Below are positions 7,962-14,198 of a DNA stretch of 21,327 nucleotides, piece after piece. Where the stretch lies: contig CAKVNP010000006.1 of the NCBI GenBank assembly GCA_934777095.1, positions 1-21,327 on the forward strand, written 5' to 3'. This DNA comes from an uncultured Clostridium sp. Lineage in GTDB: Bacteria; Bacillota; Clostridia; Clostridiales; Clostridiaceae. Positions within the stretch are counted from its first letter, which is position 1. The number at the start of each line of letters is the position of its first letter. Below the pieces are notes generated by a model. The model searched no databases. It was not told the origin of the DNA and saw only the letters and a list, made by a program, of their open reading frames with translations. A program made the position numbers and the translations under genes.

Positions 7962-9206
7962 ATGAGAAATTTAATCGCTATCGGACAAAAAGCAAAAGAA
8001 GCATCATTTCTTTTAAGCAATCTTTCAGCAAAAGAAAAGAATGAAGGATTGTATGCTATGGCTGAATCATTAATTAACAATGCTGATGAAATAATAGCTG
8101 CTAATAACATTGATTTATGGGCTTCAGAAGCCAAGGGAACAAGTAAAAGCATGCTTGATAGATTAAAGCTGACTAATGAAAGAATTGAAGGTATGGCTAA
8201 TGGACTTAAGCAGGTTGCAGCATTAGAAGATCCAGTAGGTGAAGTGCTAGAAATGTGGACAAGACCTAATGGGCTTCAAATAGGAAAGAAAAGAGTTCCT
8301 ATGGGTGTTATTGGGATAATATATGAAGCTAGACCTAATGTTACTAGTGATGCAGCAGGGCTTTGCTTTAAGTCAGGGAATGCTGTTATTTTAAGAGGTG
8401 GAAGTGAAGCTATTAATTCCAATAAAGCTATAGCTAAAGCATTAAGAGATGGTTTAGAAAAAGCAGGACTAGAAAAAGATTCAGTACAATTAATAGAGGA
8501 TACGAGCAGGGAAATTGCTACTGAAATGATGAAGCTTAACGATTATATTGATGTATTAATACCAAGAGGTGGAGCAGGCTTAATTAAGGCAGTGGTCAAT
8601 AATGCAACTGTTCCTGTAATAGAAACTGGTACAGGTAACTGCCATATTTATGTTGATGAAGATTGTGATTTTGAAATGGCAAAAAATATAGTAATTAATG
8701 CTAAGACTTCAAGACCTTCAGTATGTAATGCAGCAGAAAAACTATTGATAAATGAAAAGATAGCAAAAGACTTTATGCCAATGATTTTTGAAGCTTTAAG
8801 AGAAAAGAATGTGGAAATTAGAGGAGATGAAGCATTAAAAGCTATTGATGATAGTGTAGTACTTGCTTCTGACGATGAATGGTATAATGAATATCTTGAT
8901 TACAAAATTGGTGTAAAAATAGTTAAGGATATAGATGAAGCAATTAATCTGATAAACCAATATGGTTCTGGACATTCAGAAGCAATTGTCACAAAAAGCT
9001 ATGAAGCATCACAGAAGTTCCTGCAAAAAGTAAATGCAGCAGCTGTATATGTTAATGCATCTACTAGATTTACTGATGGAGAAGAGTTTGGTTTTGGTGC
9101 AGAAATAGGGATAAGTACACAAAAACTTCATGCAAGAGGGCCAATGGGACTTAAAGAACTTACTACTATAAAATATATCATTTTTGGTAATGGGCAGATT
9201 AGATAA
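7962..9206 (+). CDS. proA: Gamma-glutamyl phosphate reductase
   Basis: ProA reduces gamma-glutamyl phosphate with NADPH to glutamate-5-semialdehyde, which cyclises on the way to proline. The 414-residue length is normal for the family. It is an aldehyde-dehydrogenase-fold enzyme with [16 protein letters not shown] (113-128), the nucleotide-binding region [14 protein letters not shown] (137-150), PRGGAGLI (201-208), and the catalytic Cys255 in [14 protein letters not shown]. The C-terminal [19 protein letters not shown] is a family hallmark. The ATG follows a run of G with ACAAAT spacing. That GGGGGACAAAT (7951-7961) is identical to 9541-9551, the antisense of the loop of the putative small RNA downstream. 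Co-transcribed with proB. Confidence 0.95.
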   Translation: MRNLIAIGQKAKEASFLLSNLSAKEKNEGLYAMAESLINNADEIIAANNIDLWASEAKGTSKSMLDRLKLTNERIEGMANGLKQVAALEDPVGEVLEMWTRPNGLQIGKKRVPMGVIGIIYEARPNVTSDAAGLCFKSGNAVILRGGSEAINSNKAIAKALRDGLEKAGLEKDSVQLIEDTSREIATEMMKLNDYIDVLIPRGGAGLIKAVVNNATVPVIETGTGNCHIYVDEDCDFEMAKNIVINAKTSRPSVCNAAEKLLINEKIAKDFMPMIFEALREKNVEIRGDEALKAIDDSVVLASDDEWYNEYLDYKIGVKIVKDIDEAINLINQYGSGHSEAIVTKSYEASQKFLQKVNAAAVYVNASTRFTDGEEFGFGAEIGISTQKLHARGPMGLKELTTIKYIIFGNGQIR

Positions 9207-9240
9207 GTAAAAGTTTATGTAAGAAGTAATTGATAAGGTG

Positions 9241-9276
9241 GGGAATTCTTTTGGGGATTCCCTGTCTTTTTGTTTT
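9241..9276 (+). terminator. Intrinsic terminator of proBA
   Basis: GGGAATTCT pairs with GGGATTCCC (with two G-U pairs) around a short loop and is followed by CTTTTTGTTTTT. It closes the proBA transcript 35 nt after proA. Confidence 0.75.
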
Positions 9277-9283
9277 TAAGCAT

Positions 9284-9354
9284 AAAAAAATAGAGCCATT
9301 AATTGGGGGATAAATGGCTCTATAATTAAGGGGTAAATAATAATGTTTAACTAC
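9284..9354 (-). ncRNA. Putative C-rich small RNA, copy A
   Basis: Read on the minus strand this is a self-contained unit. A promoter (TTGTCA at 9384-9389, 17-nt spacer, TATAGA at 9361-9366) predicts a start at about 9354. About 30 nt of unpaired AU-rich RNA follows, containing ACCCCTT. It ends in a 10-bp terminator stem (9313-9322 with 9291-9300) with a loop containing TCCCCC and a run of seven T. The predicted transcript is about 71 nt. Copy B at 9518-9592 repeats the same layout with compensatory changes in the stem. Firmicute small RNAs such as RoxS/RsaE use exposed C-rich motifs to pair with G-rich Shine-Dalgarno sites; membership of any named family is not claimed. Expression is inferred. 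Confidence 0.65.
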
Positions 9355-9360
9355 TTTATG

Positions 9361-9404
9361 TCTATAATAATAATACATCTATATGACAATAGTGTGTCAG
9401 AAAT
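9361..9404 (-). promoter_or_regulatory. Promoter of small RNA copy A
   Basis: TTGTCA (9384-9389) and TATAGA (9361-9366) are 17 nt apart on the minus strand. The sequence upstream of the -35 (CTGACAC on the minus strand) is also kept in copy B. TGACA/TGTCA forms an inverted repeat overlapping the -35, a possible regulator site. Confidence 0.6.
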
Positions 9405-9515
9405 ATTAAAAAAAACTTAACATAAATTAATTTATTTAAAGATTATTATGGAAAGTAACATAGAGCTTTATTTATGCCTAATGATAAGGTGAGCTTAGAA
9501 TAGAATAAGAAAAGG
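9405..9515. other. Spacer between the two small-RNA units
   Basis: This AT-rich stretch is not shared between the two copies. I see no hairpin, promoter or reading frame worth calling in it. Confidence 0.4.
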
Positions 9516-9517
9516 AT

Positions 9518-9592
9518 AAAAAAAACTAGAGTTATTTATTGGGGGACAAATAACTCTAGAAATTAAGGGGTAAATAATAATGTTTTAACTAC
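9518..9592 (-). ncRNA. Putative C-rich small RNA, copy B
   Basis: This is a paralogue of copy A, 234 nt away in the same orientation. Its promoter is TTGCCA (9622-9627) and TAATAT (9600-9605). The predicted start is about 9592 and the transcript about 75 nt. It shares the leader with CCCCTT, then ends in a 12-bp terminator stem (9548-9559 with 9526-9537), a loop with GTCCCCC and eight T. Compared with copy A, two adjacent stem pairs changed on both sides (CC/GG to TT/AA), while loop and leader are almost unchanged. That is the signature of selection on RNA structure. Its loop and adjoining stem complement the proA ribosome site (7951-7961) over 11 nt. Confidence 0.65.
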
Positions 9593-9599
9593 TTTATGT

Positions 9600-9642
9600 A
9601 TATTATAATAACGTGCTAATATGGCAAATAGGTGTCGGAAAT
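9600..9642 (-). promoter_or_regulatory. Promoter of small RNA copy B
   Basis: TTGCCA (9622-9627) and TAATAT (9600-9605) are 16 nt apart on the minus strand. The upstream CCGACACC matches the equivalent part of copy A, so conservation between copies stops just beyond the promoter. Confidence 0.55.
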
Positions 9643-9693
9643 TTGAATAGATTATGAATCAACAACAAAATAAATAAATTATTTACTGTTTTT

Positions 9694-9702
9694 TGTTATA
9701 CT
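9694..9702 (+). promoter_or_regulatory. Extended -10 promoter for the acetyltransferase
   Basis: TGTTATACT is a TGn extended -10 element (TATACT at 9697-9702), 37 nt before the ATG at 9739. No convincing -35 box is present. Confidence 0.45.
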
Positions 9703-9738
9703 ATAGAAAATACATAAAAAATACAAAGAGGTGGATAT

Positions 9739-10191
9739 ATGGAATTAAAAATACTTAAGTTTGCAGATATAACTGGAGAAGACATGTATGAAATAGCCAG
9801 ATCAAGATGTGAGGTTTTTGTAGGAGAACAAAAAATAACTGATGAAGCAGAGTTAGATGGCATAGATAATCAATGCTATCATATTTATTATAAAGAAAAT
9901 GGCAGGGTAGCAGCGTATTGTAGAATTGTACCTAAAGGATTAGCATATGATTATATTGCCATAGGCAGGGTATTAGTTCTTAAGGAATATAGAAGAAGAG
10001 GATTAGCTCAAAAATTATTAAAGGAAGCACTTAAATATATAAAAGAAGAATTAAAAGAGGATACAGTAGTTCTTTCAGCTCAGGTATATTCCAAATCTTT
10101 ATATGAAAGCGTTGGTTTTAAAGAGATATCTGAAGTATATGAAGAGGCAGGAATTCCTCACGTAAAGATGAAGACTAAGATATCAATATAG
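9739..10191 (+). CDS. GNAT acetyltransferase, ElaA-like
   Basis: This 150-residue cytoplasmic protein has a GNAT fold and most resembles the ElaA family. The N-terminal MYEIARSRCEVFVGEQ is the ElaA-type opening. The acetyl-CoA-binding motif A is IGRVLVLKEYRRRGLAQKLL (about residues 74-93), with the R/Q-x-x-G-x-A pyrophosphate loop as RRRGLA. The C-terminal SLYESVGFKEISEVYEEAGIP ends in the IPHVKM motif typical of ElaA. The physiological acceptor of ElaA proteins is not established, so no substrate is given. It has a strong GAGGTGG site and its own promoter and terminator, so it is monocistronic. Confidence 0.88.
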   Translation: MELKILKFADITGEDMYEIARSRCEVFVGEQKITDEAELDGIDNQCYHIYYKENGRVAAYCRIVPKGLAYDYIAIGRVLVLKEYRRRGLAQKLLKEALKYIKEELKEDTVVLSAQVYSKSLYESVGFKEISEVYEEAGIPHVKMKTKISI

Positions 10192-10206
10192 AAGCAATAA
10201 AATACT

Positions 10207-10236
10207 AAAGGCAGAGAAAATTCTGCCTTTTTTTAT
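10207..10236 (+). terminator. Intrinsic terminator after the acetyltransferase
   Basis: AAAGGCAGA (10207-10215) pairs perfectly with TCTGCCTTT (10222-10230) around a 6-nt loop, followed by TTTT and ATT. Confidence 0.9.
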
Positions 10237-10334
10237 TATAATTAATATTAATAAACATATTAATCGTGAAAAATAGTACGAATAAGAATATTAGTACATA
10301 TTATGATAAAAAAGATGAATAAGGGGAGTTTTTA

Positions 10335-10928
10335 TTGATTTTTATATTCTTTGGCATATTAATTATCTTAAGTATGGTAATTGTATTTGTAGTATATGAT
10401 AGTTATGGAAGGCAGTATATTAAAAGGATAGATGAGCTTCCTAATAATTGTGAAAGTATAATTGTTTTAGGTGCCGGCATACGAAAGGATGGAAATCCAT
10501 GTGATTTATTAGCTGATAGGCTTTTTATGGCAGTACAAGTGTATAATAAAAATATCTGTAAAAATATATTATTAACAGGAGATCACAAAGATGATACTTA
10601 TAATGAAGTTGCTGTTATGAAAGACTGGATTGTGAGAAAACAGGTTGAGATAAATGATATTATCTTAGATGGGTGTGGATTTTGTACATTTAATAGCATG
10701 TATAATGCTAAAAATTCCTTTAATATAGAAAAAGCTATTATTTCAACAAATAAATATCATCTACCAAGAGCAATTTATCTTGCCAGGAAAATGGGCATAG
10801 AAGCATACGGAATTGTCAGCGACTTAAGACCTTACGATAGGATGAAGAAATATAAAAGAAGAGAAAGATTAGCACAAATTAAGGATTTCTTTTTAGTTAA
10901 CTTTTTACGAAAAAGAGGAAATAATTAA
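10335..10928 (+). CDS. SanA/YdcF-like DUF218 membrane protein
   Basis: This 197-residue protein starts with one hydrophobic segment (about residues 2-21) and then carries a DUF218 domain like SanA, ElyC and YdcF. The core motifs are IIVLGAGIRKDGNPCDLLADR (about 43-63), the ILLTGDHKDDTYNEVAVMKD stretch, and ISTNKYHLPRAIYLARKMGI, in which the His-Leu-Pro-Arg is characteristic. SanA-type proteins influence envelope barrier function in enterobacteria; the biochemical activity is not settled. The start is a TTG (10335) 6 nt after GGGGAG, and no ATG or GTG fits as well. It stands between a terminator and the second MITE-like repeat. Confidence 0.82.
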   Translation: MIFIFFGILIILSMVIVFVVYDSYGRQYIKRIDELPNNCESIIVLGAGIRKDGNPCDLLADRLFMAVQVYNKNICKNILLTGDHKDDTYNEVAVMKDWIVRKQVEINDIILDGCGFCTFNSMYNAKNSFNIEKAIISTNKYHLPRAIYLARKMGIEAYGIVSDLRPYDRMKKYKRRERLAQIKDFFLVNFLRKRGNN

Positions 10929-10936
10929 TTTAGTAA

Positions 10937-11077
10937 ATGATGAAATTAGTTAATGATGAATGATGAGTGATGAATGATGAATTGTGGAATAAACTCCTTA
11001 CGGGAGTTTAGAAAAATATAGTTTTCAGAAATTTTGTAAGAATTTCATCATTAATTCATAATTCGTAATTCATCATT
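10937..11077. repeat. MITE-like intergenic repeat, copy 2
   Basis: The inner arms AATGATGAATT (10973-10983) and AATTCATCATT (11067-11077) are inverted copies of the ends seen at 5387-5493. Next to the left arm is the same AAACTCC/GGAGTTT hairpin (about 10991-11010). The left side also carries several imperfect GATGAA-type units (10937-10980), as if the end had been duplicated. The second hairpin of copy 1 is replaced by unrelated sequence. It lies just upstream of the ribosome site of the dehydrogenase gene. Confidence 0.65.
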
Positions 11078-11100
11078 ATATAAAGGGGGAGTAGTGAATA

Positions 11101-11871
11101 TTGAATAATTACGTATTAATAACTGGTGGTAGTGAGGGCATTGGCTTTGAAATTGCAAAGTTATTTGCAAAGGATAAACATAACTTAATTTTAGTTGCGA
11201 GAAATAGTGATAAGTTGAATAAGGCAAAAAATATGTTATTGGATTATGGTATTGATATAAAAGTATTGGCTTTAGATTTATCAGATATTGAAGGTTGTCA
11301 GCAGCTGATAGATTATGTTGAAGATAACAAATTAGATATTGAAATATTAGTTAATAATGCAGGGGTAGGCTCATTTGGTGAATTTAAAGATTTGTTATGG
11401 AAATCAGAAGAAAATCTAATAAATATAAATATAAAAGCATTAACGATGCTTACTAATTATTTTTTACCAAAGATGATAAAAAGAAAAAATGGAGGAATAT
11501 TAAATGTTGCTTCTACTGCAGCCTTCTCAGCTGGACCTAAAATGGCTTCATATTATGCATCTAAAGCATATGCATTAAATCTTACTGAAGCAATAGCAGA
11601 AGAGGTAAAGGATAGTGGAGTTACGGTATCCTGCCTTTGTCCTGGGCCAGTAAAAACTTCTTTCCAAGGAAAGGCAGGCATACAAAAGTCATCAGGCGCA
11701 AAGAAGTTCTTAATGGAGCCAGCAGTGGTGGCTTTAGAAGCATATAAAAATTTTAATAAAGGAAAAGTAATAATTATTCCAGGCGCAAAAAATAAATTTT
11801 TAGTTATTATAAATAAATTTGCACCTAGAAGCATTGTAAGAAAAATAATACTAAAAACAAATGAAAAATAG
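11101..11871 (+). CDS. Short-chain dehydrogenase/reductase, DltE-like
   Basis: This 256-residue protein is a classical Rossmann-fold SDR. The cofactor loop TGGSEGIG spans residues 8-15, and VARN at 32-35 with its Arg suggests NADPH use. NNAG is at 85-88, the catalytic Ser at 138 in NVASTAAFS, and Tyr151/Lys155 in YYASK. CPGPVKTSF follows the active site. The closest type I recall is the DltE/COG0300 oxidoreductases, whose substrates are mostly unknown. The start is TTG (11101), about 10 nt after GGGGGAG; an upstream GTG frame stops almost at once. The HAD phosphatase begins 8 nt after the stop, so the two are co-transcribed. The ribosome site lies just after MITE-like repeat copy 2. Confidence 0.9.
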   Translation: MNNYVLITGGSEGIGFEIAKLFAKDKHNLILVARNSDKLNKAKNMLLDYGIDIKVLALDLSDIEGCQQLIDYVEDNKLDIEILVNNAGVGSFGEFKDLLWKSEENLININIKALTMLTNYFLPKMIKRKNGGILNVASTAAFSAGPKMASYYASKAYALNLTEAIAEEVKDSGVTVSCLCPGPVKTSFQGKAGIQKSSGAKKFLMEPAVVALEAYKNFNKGKVIIIPGAKNKFLVIINKFAPRSIVRKIILKTNEK

Positions 11872-11879
11872 GAGATAAT

Positions 11880-12698
11880 ATGGGAATTTTTAATGGATAT
11901 TTACTAGTATCAGATATGGATGGGACGCTTTTAAATTCAAATGGAAGGCTATCAAAAGAAAATATTGCTGCTATAGAATATTTTGTTGATAACGGAGGAA
12001 AATTTACTTTAGCTACAGGTCGTATGCTTCCATCAGTAAAGAGACATATAGAAAAAATAAAAGTTAATCTGCCAGTAATAATGTATAATGGAACAAAGGT
12101 TTATGATTATAATACAAATGAAGTTATTTGGGAAAGACAGCTAGAAGAATATAAGAAAGAAATAGTTCGCAAGATGAAGGATATTAATTCTAAAGTAGGA
12201 ATAGAAATATATAGTGAAGAAGTGGTTTATGTTTTTCAAAGCTGTAGGCAGACGGAAAGGTTCAAGAATTTAGGATATAATGTGGTCTATGAAATAGATG
12301 ATAGTATCTGGCAGAAAAAATGGACTAAGGTATTAATCGTAGGAGATAAAGAAGAATTAGATAGCTTTGCAGAATGTTTTAGTGAAAGGTATTCAGAAGT
12401 TTCACTTGTAAGAAGTGCAGATATATTTTTGGAAATGATACCAGAAGGAGTATCGAAAGGACAAGCATTAAAAGAGTTAATGCAGCTGAACAATATAGAA
12501 GATCATACAACTATCACAATTGGCGATAATATGAATGATTTAGAACTTTTACAAGAAGCTGATTATGGATTCTGTACTGGGAATGGAAGTGCACAGTTAA
12601 GAAATAATGCAAAATATAGTGCATGCAGTAATGATGACCACGTAATAGAGTTTATTATTAATTGGATCAAGGATAATTTTATGAATAAATATAACTGA
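11880..12698 (+). CDS. Cof-type HAD-superfamily sugar-phosphate phosphatase
   Basis: This 272-residue protein is a type IIB (Cof) haloacid-dehalogenase hydrolase. Motif I is SDMDGTLLNS with the nucleophile Asp12 and general acid Asp14. Motif II is ATGRM near 45-49. Motif III Lys193 lies in GVSKGQAL, and motif IV is GDNMNDLELL (from 215), which binds Mg2+. The cap domain occupies roughly residues 85-185. Family members dephosphorylate sugar phosphates, nucleotides or cofactors such as pyridoxal phosphate with broad specificity, so the substrate cannot be stated. Its AGGAG overlaps the stop region of the upstream dehydrogenase gene, indicating translational linkage. I see no terminator between it and the carAB promoter. 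Confidence 0.9.
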   Translation: MGIFNGYLLVSDMDGTLLNSNGRLSKENIAAIEYFVDNGGKFTLATGRMLPSVKRHIEKIKVNLPVIMYNGTKVYDYNTNEVIWERQLEEYKKEIVRKMKDINSKVGIEIYSEEVVYVFQSCRQTERFKNLGYNVVYEIDDSIWQKKWTKVLIVGDKEELDSFAECFSERYSEVSLVRSADIFLEMIPEGVSKGQALKELMQLNNIEDHTTITIGDNMNDLELLQEADYGFCTGNGSAQLRNNAKYSACSNDDHVIEFIINWIKDNFMNKYN

Positions 12699-12798
12699 AT
12701 ATTGAATAAATATACAAAAACAGGTATAATTCATCTTAATATAGTAAATAAATGTAAATTATCCTTAAAATAAAATAAAGGAAAGTATATTTTAAATC

Positions 12799-12827
12799 TT
12801 GACATTATGTGGTAGAAAATATAAAAT
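12799..12827 (+). promoter_or_regulatory. Sigma-A promoter of carAB
   Basis: TTGACA (12799-12804) and TAAAAT (12822-12827) have a 17-nt spacer. The start point would be near 12834, giving a leader of about 300 nt before carA. Confidence 0.75.
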
Positions 12828-12859
12828 TATATAAAAAGAATACAATAAAAGTTAAAAAG

Positions 12860-12900
12860 TACACTTTAAATTGGTCCAGAGAGGCCAGAAAGGAGTATGT
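12860..12900 (+). promoter_or_regulatory. PyrR-binding hairpin in the carAB leader
   Basis: The loop sequence TCCAGAGAGGC (12875-12885) matches the conserved PyrR recognition loop of Bacillus pyr leaders. It is closed by TGG/CCA (12872-12874 with 12885-12887). A purine-rich internal bulge follows, then a lower stem CTTT/AAAG (12864-12867 with 12889-12892) and ACA/TGT. In the known system PyrR with UMP stabilises this anti-antiterminator and so favours termination; the pyrR gene is not in this window. Confidence 0.8.
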
Positions 12901-12904
12901 AGGT

Positions 12905-13015
12905 ATGTTATACACAAAACAATATAATCATAGTTACATTAATAAATCATTAAATAAGTTTTCTAACCACGGTTTTAAATATTTTAAGGATAATATGGAG
13001 ATAATTTCACGTTAA
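12905..13015 (+). CDS. Possible 36-residue leader peptide in the carAB leader
   Basis: An ATG at 12905 has GGAG 9 nt upstream and opens a 36-codon frame rich in Lys, Asn, Tyr and Ser that ends at TAA 13013-13015. The stop lies in the loop of the leader terminator (13005-13016), so a translating ribosome would cover the left arm of the terminator stem. Its ribosome site is within the 3' arm of the PyrR hairpin. Both facts could be coincidence in AT-rich sequence. Amino-acid content gives no hint of a sensed amino acid. No family is recognised. Confidence 0.3.
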   Translation: MLYTKQYNHSYINKSLNKFSNHGFKYFKDNMEIISR

Positions 13016-13041
13016 GTTATCTCTCTATTATCCTTTTCTTT
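12986..13041 (+). terminator. Leader terminator (attenuator) of carAB
   Basis: AAGGATAATA (12986-12995) pairs with TATTATCCTT (13026-13035). After a single mismatch, GGAGATAA (12997-13004) pairs with TTATCTCT (13017-13024). A T-rich tail follows. It lies between the PyrR hairpin and carA, as in Bacillus pyr attenuators. A possible antiterminator partner is TATGTTAT (12904-12911) with 12990-12997, which includes two G-U pairs and is not strong. Confidence 0.85.
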
Positions 13042-13136
13042 ATATTTAGGATATTTAAGGGAAATATATTTAAAATTGAGAAGCTTAAAAGTGTATTTTT
13101 AGCAATATATACATAAAGCTAAGGGAGGACTAAATA

Positions 13137-14186
13137 ATGAAAGCAAAACTGATACTTGAAAATGGTATGGTATTTGAAGGAAAAGCATTTGGATATTTAA
13201 AAGATAGTGTAGGAGAAGTAGTTTTTACCACAGGTATGACAGGATATCAGGAGGTTTTAACAGATCCATCGTACTATGGACAGATAGTTACTATGACTTA
13301 TCCCCTAATAGGAAACTATGGAATAAATTTAGAGGATATTGAGTCAGCATCACCAAAAGTTAAAGGGTTTATTGTTAGAGAAAACTGCCATTTCCCAAAT
13401 AATTTTAGATGTGAAATGCAATTAGATGATTATTTAAAACAAAACAAGATAATTGGTTTGGAAGGTATAGATACTAGAGCATTAACAAAGGTATTAAGAA
13501 ATAATGGAACTATGAAAGGTATAATTTCATTAGAAGCTGAGAATTTAGAAGCAGTGAAAGAAAAACTTGAGGTTTTTTCAAATAAAGATGCAGTAGAGCA
13601 GGTAACTGCCAAGGCGTCTTATACTATTGAAGGTCCAGGAAAGCATGTCGCAATAATGGATTTTGGTATAAAGACAAATATACTTAGAAACTTTAAAAAG
13701 AGAGGCTGTAAAATTACAGTATTTCCAATGACAGCAACAGCAGAGGAAATCTTAGAAGTAAATCCAGATTTAGTATTCTTATCAAATGGGCCAGGAGATC
13801 CAGAAGATTTATCAGAAGTAATCAAGAATATTAAAAAGCTTATTGGAGTAAAACCAATTGTAGGTATATGTTTAGGGCATCAGCTTTTAGCATTAACACT
13901 TGGAGGACATACAACAAAATTAAAGTTTGGGCATAGAGGATGTAATCATCCAGTGAAGGATTTAGAAAAGAATATGGTTCACATTACATCACAAAATCAT
14001 GGGTATGTAGTTAATGAATTGCCAGCGGATGTAGTAGCAACTCACATAAATATAAATGATGGAACAATAGAAGGAATGAAACATACTAAGTTACCAATAT
14101 ATTCAGTTCAATTCCACCCGGAAGCAGCTGCAGGGCCAAAGGATAGCGAATATATATTTGATAAGTTTATGGAATATGCACTATAG
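13137..14186 (+). CDS. carA: Carbamoyl-phosphate synthase small subunit
   Basis: CarA is the glutaminase subunit that feeds ammonia to CarB for carbamoyl phosphate, used for pyrimidines and arginine. The N-terminal CPSase domain (1-150) includes GEVVFTTGMTGYQEVLTDPS (26-45) and the EGIDTRALTKVLR stretch. The C-terminal class I glutamine amidotransferase domain has the nucleophile Cys245 in GICLGHQ and the catalytic His327 and Glu329 in QFHPEAAAGP. The length (349) is normal. The ATG has GGGAGGA upstream. carB begins 12 nt after the stop. The leader carries a PyrR-type attenuator, so expression should fall when UMP is plentiful. The B. subtilis pyrimidine-specific counterpart is called pyrAA. 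Confidence 0.97.
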   Translation: MKAKLILENGMVFEGKAFGYLKDSVGEVVFTTGMTGYQEVLTDPSYYGQIVTMTYPLIGNYGINLEDIESASPKVKGFIVRENCHFPNNFRCEMQLDDYLKQNKIIGLEGIDTRALTKVLRNNGTMKGIISLEAENLEAVKEKLEVFSNKDAVEQVTAKASYTIEGPGKHVAIMDFGIKTNILRNFKKRGCKITVFPMTATAEEILEVNPDLVFLSNGPGDPEDLSEVIKNIKKLIGVKPIVGICLGHQLLALTLGGHTTKLKFGHRGCNHPVKDLEKNMVHITSQNHGYVVNELPADVVATHININDGTIEGMKHTKLPIYSVQFHPEAAAGPKDSEYIFDKFMEYAL

Positions 14187-14198
14187 GAGGATTTAAGG

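Noticed and set aside
9343..9420. A 25-codon plus-strand frame with an AAGGGG site in small RNA copy A
   Set aside because: In copy B the frame is closed after two codons by one inserted T, while RNA structure, promoter and terminator on the minus strand are kept. The AAGGGG is the complement of the sRNA CCCC motif.
12809..13015. A 68-codon GTG-started open frame in the carAB leader
   Set aside because: The GTG lies inside the promoter (between -35 and -10), so its start cannot be transcribed. Only the shorter frame from 12905 is kept as a low-confidence leader peptide.
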